DNA of 8,357 bases from Rickettsiales bacterium (GTDB taxonomy: Bacteria; Pseudomonadota; Alphaproteobacteria; TMED109; TMED131), in the NCBI GenBank assembly GCA_002690625.1, contig NZFJ01000020.1, positions 1 to 8,357 of the forward strand, read 5' to 3'. Shown one piece after another: positions 1 to 5,210 of the stretch. Every line of letters begins with the position of its first letter. The stretch's first letter is position 1. A program made the position numbers and the translations under genes. The notes beneath the pieces are model-generated. The model saw only the letters and a program-made list of their open reading frames with translations, was not told where the DNA came from and did not search any database.

Positions 1-844
1 TATTAACATTGTTATAGCCGCAAACGCTGGCGGAGCATTCTCTCCTTTTGGAGATATTACAACTTTGATGGTATGGCAAAAAGGAGTTATTCCTTTCACT
101 GGTTTTTTTAGTATATTTGTACCATCAGTAGTGAATTATATTGTACCTGCAGTTATAATGTATTTTGCGATACCAAAAGAGAGTCCTGAGCAATCAGATG
201 AGAAAGTGGGATTAAAAAAAGGTGCTTTAGTATCTATTTTCCTTTTTCTAGGAACTATTACTTTAACTGTTATTAGTCATCAGAAGTTTCATATGCCTAC
301 GACTTTTGGAATGATTACTGGACTTGGCATATTATCTCTATTTGGGTTTTATTTAAAGAAAACTGATAATACCGGACAGACTAAATTTGATATTTTTACT
401 CAAGTGGGAAAGGCTGAATGGGATACTTTATTATTCTTTTATGGTGTTTTAATGTGTGTGGGTGGGTTATCTGCATTTGGATATCTAGCTTACACTGCTG
501 AAGTAACTTATATAGATTTAGGTCCAACTATAGCAAACGTGTTAGTGGGAATACTATCAGCAATAGTAGATAATATCCCCGTCATGTATGCAGTCTTAAC
601 AATGTTTCCTGGTATGGATGAAGGTCAATGGCTTCTTGCAACATTAACTGCTGGTGTTGGAGGAAGTATGTTGTCTATTGGTTCAGCAGCTGGAGTTGCT
701 TTAATGGGACAATCAAAAGGTAACTATACATTTTTTGGACATTTAAAGTGGACACCTGTTATTGCTTTAGGTTATGCAGCTTCAATATATATACATTTGA
801 TCTATAACGCTGATAAATTTGATAACATACCTATTGTACTATAA
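1..844 (+). CDS. nhaD: NhaD-type Na+/H+ antiporter, 3' portion (5' end outside window)
   Basis: Integral inner-membrane Na+/H+ antiporter of the NhaD branch of the ion transporter superfamily, exporting Na+ in exchange for protons. The frame is open from base 2, so the gene is cut by the left edge; a TTG at 65 is internal, because the codons before it already read the conserved family stretch [17 protein letters not shown]. Further family signatures follow: the [14 protein letters not shown] segment (around base 565-610) and the [18 protein letters not shown] and [14 protein letters not shown] blocks near the C-terminus, typical of NhaD. Several hydrophobic membrane segments are visible, and the protein ends normally at a TAA. 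The gene points to a sodium-rich, probably marine, habitat. A tRNA-Pro gene follows 27 bases later on the same strand. Family assignment is confident; ion specificity is inferred from the family. Confidence 0.93.
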   Translation, partial: INIVIAANAGGAFSPFGDITTLMVWQKGVIPFTGFFSIFVPSVVNYIVPAVIMYFAIPKESPEQSDEKVGLKKGALVSIFLFLGTITLTVISHQKFHMPTTFGMITGLGILSLFGFYLKKTDNTGQTKFDIFTQVGKAEWDTLLFFYGVLMCVGGLSAFGYLAYTAEVTYIDLGPTIANVLVGILSAIVDNIPVMYAVLTMFPGMDEGQWLLATLTAGVGGSMLSIGSAAGVALMGQSKGNYTFFGHLKWTPVIALGYAASIYIHLIYNADKFDNIPIVL

Positions 845-858
845 TTAAATTTATAGTA
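837..858 (+). terminator. weak AT-rich hairpin across the nhaD stop codon
   Basis: A perfect inverted repeat, TACTATAA and TTATAGTA with a six-base loop, spans the stop codon of nhaD. The stem is 8 bp with a single G-C pair and is followed by an A-rich, not T-rich, tract, so it is a poor intrinsic terminator for rightward transcription. It could slow 3' exonucleases or be chance in AT-rich DNA. The right arm contains TATAGT, which could instead be the -10 element of a promoter for the tRNA that begins at 872. Confidence 0.25.
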
Positions 859-871
859 AAAATATAAAGTT

Positions 872-948
872 CGGGGCGTAGCGCAGCCTGGTAGCGCATC
901 TGCTTTGGGAGCAGAGGGTCGAGTGTTCGAATCACTCCGCCCCGACCA
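872..948 (+). tRNA. tRNA-Pro (anticodon TGG)
   Basis: A complete 77-base cloverleaf. The acceptor stem pairs CGGGGCG (872-878) with CGCCCCG (938-944), followed by discriminator A and an encoded CCA (946-948). The anticodon stem is TCTGC/GCAGA around a seven-base loop with TGG at 906-908, and the T-loop reads TTCGAAT. C1-G72 with A73 is the bacterial tRNA-Pro identity pattern. It decodes CCN proline codons by wobble. It is followed after only 11 bases by the start codon of the complex I subunit gene, so the two are probably on one transcript. Confidence 0.98.
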
Positions 949-959
949 CTTTTAATAAT

Positions 960-1256
960 ATGAATTATAAAATATATAAAAAAAAAAAATCGCCTACTCA
1001 ATCAGGAGTTAAAAAAGAAAATTACTGGCTATTGGAAGATATTACCTATGATACTTATAGTGAAGATCCTTTAACTGGATGGAAATCTACAAAAAATAGT
1101 AAAATAAAACTTAAATTTAATAGCAAGCAAGAAGCAACTGATTATGCAAGAAAACATAATCTTAATTTTGAATTAATAGAAGAAGAAAAAAGAAAATTTA
1201 AGGTAAAAAGTTATTCTGATAATTTTAAATTTAAAAGAGTAAGAACTGAGATCTAA
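960..1256 (+). CDS. ETC complex I subunit, NDUFS4-like accessory subunit
   Basis: Small soluble accessory subunit of respiratory NADH:ubiquinone oxidoreductase, related to mitochondrial NDUFS4 (18 kDa), found in alphaproteobacteria. The 98-residue protein shows the family pattern from end to end: an N-terminal IYKxxKxxxQSG-like start (KIYKKKKSPTQSG), the DPLTGW motif near residues 36-41, the F(N/D)(S/T)KQEATDYA helix near 53-62, and the C-terminal YSDNFKFKR segment near 85-93. Length matches the bacterial family, and the match begins at residue 1, which fixes the ATG start. That ATG lies 11 bases after the CCA end of tRNA-Pro, with no Shine-Dalgarno sequence. No other nuo gene is nearby; the subunit is usually encoded apart from the main operon. 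A run of 12 A residues at 978-989 encodes four lysines and is a possible slippage site. Confidence 0.9.
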   Translation: MNYKIYKKKKSPTQSGVKKENYWLLEDITYDTYSEDPLTGWKSTKNSKIKLKFNSKQEATDYARKHNLNFELIEEEKRKFKVKSYSDNFKFKRVRTEI

Positions 1257-1276
1257 TAAATTTTAAAAGATTTTTC

Positions 1277-1690
1277 ATGAGTCAAATAATTATAAAAGGT
1301 ATTGAAGAATTAATTAATGAAGCTAAAGAAATTAGCAAAATTATTACATTTGAAGATGCAAAAAAAAATTTAAATAATGAAGATTTTGTATATATTGACA
1401 TTAGGGATTACAGAGAAATAGTTCGTGAAGGAAAAATCCCAGGAGCTTATTCTTGTCCAAGAGGAATGTTAGAGTTTTGGATAGATCCTAAGAGTCCCTA
1501 TCATAAAAATATTTTTAATCAAAATAAAACCTATATATTTTACTGCGCTAGTGCTTGGAGGTCAGTATTAGCAGTTAAAACCGCTACTGAAATGGGTCTA
1601 AAACCGGTATTTCATATTGAAGGAGGTTTTAATTATTGGGTAAAGAAAGGTGGAAAGGTGGAAATAGTTTCTAATAAAAAAAAAGTATAG
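1277..1690 (+). CDS. single-domain rhodanese-like sulfurtransferase
   Basis: Cytoplasmic rhodanese-fold protein of 137 residues, predicted to carry sulfane sulfur as a persulfide on one cysteine. The domain covers roughly residues 20-130. Visible elements are a strand followed by DIRDYREI (residues 41-48, the CH2A-like DxR segment), GKIPGAYSCPRG (52-63), and the active-site loop CASAWRS with Cys90 and Arg95, followed by the C-terminal EGGFNYWVKKGG motif (115-126). The loop has the six-residue CxxxxR form of active rhodaneses, so the enzyme is probably active. No signal peptide is seen. It starts 20 bases after the complex I subunit gene and probably shares its transcript. The physiological sulfur donor and acceptor cannot be deduced. 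The reading frame ends in a lysine-rich tail encoded by an A-rich run. Confidence 0.88.
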   Translation: MSQIIIKGIEELINEAKEISKIITFEDAKKNLNNEDFVYIDIRDYREIVREGKIPGAYSCPRGMLEFWIDPKSPYHKNIFNQNKTYIFYCASAWRSVLAVKTATEMGLKPVFHIEGGFNYWVKKGGKVEIVSNKKKV

Positions 1691-1730
1691 TATTAAAAAC
1701 TTTTACACTTTTATTTTTTAAAAATTAGTT

Positions 1731-1736
1731 TATATT
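1731..1736 (+). promoter_or_regulatory. possible -10 element for tRNA-Arg
   Basis: TATATT lies 10 bases upstream of the tRNA-Arg 5' end (1747), in the only sizeable spacer of the rightward block (1691-1746). That would place initiation around 1743, leaving a leader of a few bases. There is no convincing TTGACA-like -35 at the right distance; TTTACA at 1702-1707 is too far upstream (23-base spacer). In DNA this AT-rich the hexamer could be chance. Confidence 0.25.
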
Positions 1737-1746
1737 TTTTGTAAGT

Positions 1747-1823
1747 GTCCTCGTAGCTCAGCTGGATAGAGCATCTGCCTTCTAAGCAGAGGGTCGCAAG
1801 TTCGAATCTTGCCGAGGACGCCA
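1747..1823 (+). tRNA. tRNA-Arg (anticodon TCT)
   Basis: A complete 77-base cloverleaf. The acceptor stem pairs GTCCTCG (1747-1753) with CGAGGAC (1813-1819), followed by discriminator G and an encoded CCA (1821-1823). The D-arm AGCTCAGCTGGATAGAGC is standard, the anticodon stem TCTGC/GCAGA encloses a loop with TCT at 1781-1783, and the T-loop is TTCGAAT. It reads AGA and AGG arginine codons, which are favoured in low-GC genomes like this one. A same-strand putative lipoprotein gene starts 28 bases downstream. Confidence 0.98.
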
Positions 1824-1851
1824 TAAGATGAGTAGATATTAATTTTAGTAT

Positions 1852-2301
1852 ATGATAGTTTTAGTTATGAATTTTTTTACAATTTTGTTTTTGCTTTGTG
1901 TTTTTTTTTCCATGGGTTCATGTACTAGAGGAGGAGTCCCTTTGCTAAGTACTGGTGTTTCAGGTACTGAGGGATTACCTGCAGAACAGCTAAGCTTTGC
2001 AAAGTTTAAAGATATTCCAATTCCTGATGGGGCGGTTATGGATATGAAAAATACGGTAATTTTTGGTAGTGACGAAGATTGGTTTGGAAGATTAGCTTTA
2101 TTACCTAATATGAGCCATGCAGAGACTTTTGACTTTTTTAGATATGAAATGCCTAATTTAAATTGGTTAGAGATTACTAATGTTAGAGCCACTAGCAGTG
2201 TATTATCTTATGAAAAAAATTCTAGGGTAGTAACTATACAAATTTCTAATTCGTATGGACAAACCATTTGTTCCATCAATATGTCTCCAAAAAAAAAATA
2301 G
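1852..2301 (+). CDS. putative lipoprotein of unknown function
   Basis: I do not recognise a named family. The 149-residue product starts with a hydrophobic stretch (about residues 7-22) leading into MGSC, a plausible though non-classical lipobox with Cys24 as the lipidated residue, so it is probably an exported lipoprotein anchored to the inner or outer membrane. The mature part is mixed alpha/beta in character: an IPIPDGAVMDMKNTVIFGS strand region (55-73), an aromatic/glycine segment DEDWFGRL (75-82), then FFRYEMPNLNW (95-105) and a C-terminal segment with alternating hydrophobic residues (SRVVTIQIS) suggesting beta strands. A second ATG at 1867 would also give a normal signal peptide, and neither start has a clear ribosome binding site. 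An overlapping antisense reading frame is a shadow. It follows tRNA-Arg and precedes a 37-residue membrane protein, 7 bases between them. Confidence 0.7.
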   Translation: MIVLVMNFFTILFLLCVFFSMGSCTRGGVPLLSTGVSGTEGLPAEQLSFAKFKDIPIPDGAVMDMKNTVIFGSDEDWFGRLALLPNMSHAETFDFFRYEMPNLNWLEITNVRATSSVLSYEKNSRVVTIQISNSYGQTICSINMSPKKK

Positions 2302-2304
2302 GTG
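2300..2304 (+). promoter_or_regulatory. ribosome binding site for the 37-residue ORF
   Basis: AGGTG overlaps the stop codon of the lipoprotein gene and lies four bases before an ATG at 2309. In a window where most starts lack any Shine-Dalgarno sequence, this supports translation of the short frame that follows. Confidence 0.4.
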
Positions 2305-2308
2305 TTAG

Positions 2309-2422
2309 ATGAGTAATAATGAAGATGATAATAAATACTATTTGAGTGTTGCTACTGTATCAATTTTGACTTTATTAGTATCTGCAGGAACTATATATTT
2401 ATTAGTAATTATTTTCAATTAG
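2309..2422 (+). CDS. small single-pass membrane protein, 37 residues
   Basis: A short ATG-to-TAG frame with a hydrophilic, acidic start (MSNNEDDNKYY) followed by one strongly hydrophobic helix from about residue 12 to 36 that fills the rest of the protein. The expected topology is a single membrane span with a short N-terminal tail. Support for it being real: a ribosome-binding-like AGGTG, tight coupling to the preceding lipoprotein gene (7-base gap), clean partition between polar and hydrophobic parts, and an otherwise unexplained interval that ends just 9 bases before the convergent dehydrogenase gene. I do not recognise a family. It may be an accessory of the upstream lipoprotein; that is inference from position only. 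Confidence 0.55.
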   Translation: MSNNEDDNKYYLSVATVSILTLLVSAGTIYLLVIIFN

Positions 2423-2431
2423 ATCATAATC

Positions 2432-3166
2432 TTATTTTATTTTCTCTATAAGCACACCTCCAGGTGCTTGTTCGGTAGGGGTTATTTCAATCATTGATAT
2501 ATTGACATGTGGAGGTGTTTCTATGGCGTAAATAATACTATTAGCAATATCTTCTGGGTTAAGTAAAGTAAGTCCTGTTTTCATTTTTTTACTATCTTTT
2601 TTATTGTCAAAGGCGACATCAAAAAATTCCGTATTAACTCTACCTGGATTAATTTCAGTACATCTTATACCTTTGCCGGATAATTCTAATCTTAAATTTT
2701 GATTTATTAAATGTACTGCACCTTTAGAGCCTCCATAAACTGAGCTAGACAATGGATATAAACCAGCTATTGAGCCTATATTTATAATATGGCCTTTTTT
2801 TTTTCTTACCATATTTGGAGTAATGCATCTGAGTAAATGTAAAAATGAATTTACATTGGTGTCAATAGTAGCATCAATATCTTTGGCCTTAGTGTTAAAT
2901 ATTTTAACAAATCCTTTTCCAAGGCCGGCATTATTTATTAAAATATCAAAATTAATTTTTTTAAGCTTTTCGAGAGATTTTCTATCTCTTATATCCATTA
3001 CAATAATTATACATCCTGTTTCTTTAGATAATTGATTAAGTTTAGTTTTTCTTCTAGCTAAGGCATATACTTTAATTCCTTTATTAACTAGAGCTTTTAC
3101 TGTCGCTCTTCCTATTCCGCTTGATGCACCTGTAACTAAAGCTGTTTTGTAATCATTTTTAATCAT
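2432..3166 (-). CDS. short-chain dehydrogenase/reductase, YdfG-like
   Basis: Classical SDR oxidoreductase of 244 residues with a Rossmann fold. The nucleotide-binding motif TGASSGIG is at 12-19, NNAG at 78-81, and the catalytic residues are Ser132, Tyr144 and Lys148 (YGGSK). Basic residues after the second strand (ALARRK, 35-40) favour NADP(H). The C-terminal part, with an HVNISMIEITPTEQ-like strand (220-233), resembles the YdfG group of NADP-dependent 3-hydroxy acid/serine/malonic semialdehyde-acting dehydrogenases, so a small hydroxy acid or its semialdehyde is the best guess at substrate. It is last in a leftward operon: its ATG lies inside the end of the ModE-like gene (8-base overlap), implying translational coupling. 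No signal peptide, so cytoplasmic. The exact substrate is not determinable from sequence. Confidence 0.9.
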   Translation of the reverse strand: MIKNDYKTALVTGASSGIGRATVKALVNKGIKVYALARRKTKLNQLSKETGCIIIVMDIRDRKSLEKLKKINFDILINNAGLGKGFVKIFNTKAKDIDATIDTNVNSFLHLLRCITPNMVRKKKGHIINIGSIAGLYPLSSSVYGGSKGAVHLINQNLRLELSGKGIRCTEINPGRVNTEFFDVAFDNKKDSKKMKTGLTLLNPEDIANSIIYAIETPPHVNISMIEITPTEQAPGGVLIEKIK

Positions 3167-3539
3167 ATTCTTTCTCAGTAGTTTTTTTTTCGAAAATTTT
3201 ATATAAATATTTTTTTTCTTTATTAGCTTCTATTAAAACTTTATTTTCTATGTTTCTAAACGAATCTATAAATTTTTTTCCTTCGTTTGATATTTTAGCA
3301 CCTCCCGTTCCCTTTCCACCAGTATTAGTTAATATTATTTTATTAGGAGAGGCACTATTTATTTCTTTCACAAGTCGCCATGCTTTTTTATAGGACATAC
3401 CTAGTTTTTTTGCTGCAGAAGATATTGAACCTAAAGTATCTATATTTTCTAATAAGATAACTTTTCCAGGTCCTATATAAAAACTTTTTCCTATTTGAAT
3501 TCTAATTTTTATAAAATCACTTAACTTATTATTTTTCAA
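3159..3539 (-). CDS. ModE-like winged-helix DNA-binding protein without molybdate-binding domain
   Basis: Transcription-factor-like protein of 126 residues matching the N-terminal DNA-binding domain of ModE. Visible are IGPGKVILLENI (22-33), the helix-turn-helix GSISSAAKKLGMSYKKAW (37-54) with the ModE-typical MSYKxAW recognition helix, and a glycine-rich wing GGKGTGGA (74-81). Full ModE continues into two TOBE/Mop molybdate-binding domains; here the chain ends with about 40 residues of charged, probably helical, sequence that may serve dimerisation. The first usable start in the frame is TTG at 3539, because a stop lies two codons upstream and the domain match begins almost at once; GGAG sits 12 bases before it. 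It overlaps the DUF192 gene by 11 bases and the dehydrogenase gene by 8. Its signal and targets are unknown; molybdate sensing cannot be assumed. Confidence 0.85.
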   Translation of the reverse strand: MKNNKLSDFIKIRIQIGKSFYIGPGKVILLENIDTLGSISSAAKKLGMSYKKAWRLVKEINSASPNKIILTNTGGKGTGGAKISNEGKKFIDSFRNIENKVLIEANKEKKYLYKIFEKKTTEKEYD

Positions 3540-3966
3540 AACTTACTATATCTCCTATATTAATATTTAAAAGTTCTACTAAACCAGCTTTAATTTCCAA
3601 TGCATATTTAGCTACAAGTTTTGACTGTAAAATAGTTTTAGATTCAGGTTTTGTATTTTTAATAATATCTACTATATATTTATTTTTTGAAATAAATATA
3701 ATATCCAATGGTATATAGGTATCTTTCATCCACATATTAACCTTATGCTCACTGGGAAATATAAAAAGCATACCTTCATTATTTTTAATATCATCGCGGT
3801 TCATCAGGCCTTTTATTCTTTTATTTTCAGTATTTGCAATTTCTACATTAAAATATATCTCTTGATTATTACTTTTTATTTTTATTAGAGTGCTGTAATT
3901 AGAGCTATATGTAAAAGTGCTTAAAAATACTATTGAAGTAATTAAGATAATTTTAAAGTGCAACAT
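3529..3966 (-). CDS. DUF192 family exported protein
   Basis: A 145-residue protein with an N-terminal hydrophobic signal sequence (about 4-20, cleavage plausible after the TYSSN region) followed by a complete DUF192 domain. Family blocks in order: RIKGLMNR (50-57), EGMLFIF (64-70), MWMKDTYIPLDIIFI (78-92), the IVDIIKNTKPES segment (98-109), and YALEIKAG (121-128), closing with NIGDIVSF (136-143). The protein is predicted to be periplasmic. The biochemical function of DUF192 is not established, so none is assigned. It is first in the leftward operon with the ModE-like protein and SDR, and divergent from the symporter gene with only 26 bases between the two ATGs. No Shine-Dalgarno sequence is seen before its ATG. 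Confidence 0.88.
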   Translation of the reverse strand: MLHFKIILITSIVFLSTFTYSSNYSTLIKIKSNNQEIYFNVEIANTENKRIKGLMNRDDIKNNEGMLFIFPSEHKVNMWMKDTYIPLDIIFISKNKYIVDIIKNTKPESKTILQSKLVAKYALEIKAGLVELLNINIGDIVSFEK

Positions 3967-3992
3967 TAATATAATTGTTTTATATTATATTT
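3967..3992. promoter_or_regulatory. 26-base divergent spacer, likely holding promoter elements for both operons
   Basis: This spacer separates the ATG of the leftward DUF192 operon from the ATG of the rightward symporter. It contains a single G and no C. TATATT (3981-3986) could be a rightward -10 and the complementary strand carries TATAAT-like hexamers for the leftward direction. Neither gene has a Shine-Dalgarno sequence in it. The promoters must either overlap here, giving near-leaderless transcripts, or extend into the coding regions. No operator palindrome for the ModE-like protein is evident. Confidence 0.35.
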
Positions 3993-5210
3993 ATGAATCT
4001 TACCAACAAAATATTTATTTCGCTTTTACTAGGTATAGTCCTAGGGAGCGTAATAAATTATTTTTTTTCAGATCTAGTTAATATTTTAATTAGTCCTGTG
4101 AGTGTTTTAGGAAAATTATTTGTTTCCTCGCTTAAAATGCTTATTGTTCCTGTGGTCTTTTTTTCAATAGTATGCGGTGTAACTAACTTGGGAGATACTA
4201 GTTCTTTAGGCAGAATAGGAGGAAAATCTATATTTCTATATTTATTTTCGACGTTTATTGCCATCACCTTAGCATTAGTTTTTGCAAATATTATAGATCC
4301 TGGAACAGGTGCTAAATTTTCTTTAAACAATAACTATCAAGCAAACTCTCCTCCTCCATTGAGTAATATTATAGAAAATCTCATTCCTACTAATCCATTG
4401 AAAGCTTTATCAGATGGAAACATGCTACAAGTGATACTTTTTGCAATAATTTTAGGTATTACTATTACTAAATTAGAAACTTCAAGTAATTATAAAATAA
4501 AGGTAGCATTTGATTCTTTTAATGTACTTTTTCTTAAAATGATCGATATTATTATGTTGTTTGCTCCATATGGAGTGTTTTTTTTAATATTTAAAACTTT
4601 CATGACTCAAGGTTTTAACGCAATAACAGAATTAGCATCTTACTTTTTTACTGTATTAGTAGTTTTAATTATTCACTTTATAGTTACCTATGGATGTTTA
4701 ATTTATTTCTTTACAAAAATTAAATTGATTTATTTCTACAAAAAAATGAGAAAAACTTTTTTATTTGCTTTTTCTACTGCAAGTAGCGCTGCTACTATAC
4801 CTGTTACGCTTAAGACTGTTGAAGAAGATTTAGGTGTAGATAAATCAGTAGCATCTTTTTCAGTACCATTAGGAGCAACTATTAATATGGATGGTACAGC
4901 AATTATGCAAGGAGTTGCGACTGTTTTTATAGCTAATGCGTATGGTATTCAATTAAACCTATCTGATTTTGTTTCGGTAATTATGGTAGCAACCTTGGCG
5001 TCTGTAGGAACAGCCGGAGTACCAGGAGTAGGTTTAATTATGCTTGCTATGGTTCTTAATCAAGTAGGATTGCCGTCAGAAGGAATAGCATTAATTATTG
5101 GAATAGATAGAATATTAGATATGACAAGAACAGCCGTTAATGTAACAGGAGATGCAGCTATATCATGTGTAGTAGCAAGCTCAGAAAATAAACTGAAAGT
5201 CAAATTATAA
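3993..5210 (+). CDS. dicarboxylate/amino acid:cation symporter (DAACS), probably glutamate/aspartate type
   Basis: Inner-membrane secondary transporter of the GltP/GltPh/DctA fold, 405 residues, importing an acidic substrate with Na+ or H+. Conserved transport-core motifs: the HP1 serine-rich loop TASSAATIPVT (262-272), the cation-site motif NMDGTA (298-303), HP2 region GTAGVPGVG (339-347), and TM8 IDRILDMTRTAVNVTGD (371-387). Aligned with GltPh, Asp376, Arg379, Thr380, Asn383 and Asp387 correspond to Asp394, Arg397, Thr398, Asn401 and Asp405. Arg379 implies an acidic side chain in the substrate, and Asp376, which holds the amino group in glutamate carriers and is not conserved in E. coli DctA as I recall it, favours aspartate/glutamate over C4-dicarboxylates. 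The ATG at 3993 is chosen over an in-frame TTG at 3975, which would leave 8 bases to the divergent gene. Its 3' end overlaps the convergent sulfurtransferase gene by 6 bases. Confidence 0.92.
   Translation: MNLTNKIFISLLLGIVLGSVINYFFSDLVNILISPVSVLGKLFVSSLKMLIVPVVFFSIVCGVTNLGDTSSLGRIGGKSIFLYLFSTFIAITLALVFANIIDPGTGAKFSLNNNYQANSPPPLSNIIENLIPTNPLKALSDGNMLQVILFAIILGITITKLETSSNYKIKVAFDSFNVLFLKMIDIIMLFAPYGVFFLIFKTFMTQGFNAITELASYFFTVLVVLIIHFIVTYGCLIYFFTKIKLIYFYKKMRKTFLFAFSTASSAATIPVTLKTVEEDLGVDKSVASFSVPLGATINMDGTAIMQGVATVFIANAYGIQLNLSDFVSVIMVATLASVGTAGVPGVGLIMLAMVLNQVGLPSEGIALIIGIDRILDMTRTAVNVTGDAAISCVVASSENKLKVKL

Noticed and set aside
1691..1746. Possible terminator TTTTTTAAAAA after the rhodanese gene
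   Set aside because: The A/T-only symmetry would form no stable stem and is expected by chance in this composition.
872..1823. tRNA genes as possible integration (att) sites flanking a genomic island
   Set aside because: No integrase, no direct repeat of a tRNA 3' end, and the enclosed genes are ordinary alphaproteobacterial housekeeping-type genes. The shared TCTGC/GCAGA segments are the anticodon stems.
1845..2192. Leftward open frame antisense to the lipoprotein gene
   Set aside because: It has no recognisable family, and it covers the well-structured rightward frame that has a signal peptide; it is a shadow.
2823..3035. Rightward frame inside the dehydrogenase gene
   Set aside because: It lies opposite the NNAG-containing core of a clear SDR enzyme and has no features of its own.
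3159..3539. Full ModE molybdate regulator
   Set aside because: The frame ends after the winged-helix domain plus a short tail; the TOBE/Mop domains are missing and no mod or moa genes are present.
4058..4330. Leftward frame inside the symporter gene
   Set aside because: It is antisense to conserved membrane segments of the transporter and lacks any motif.
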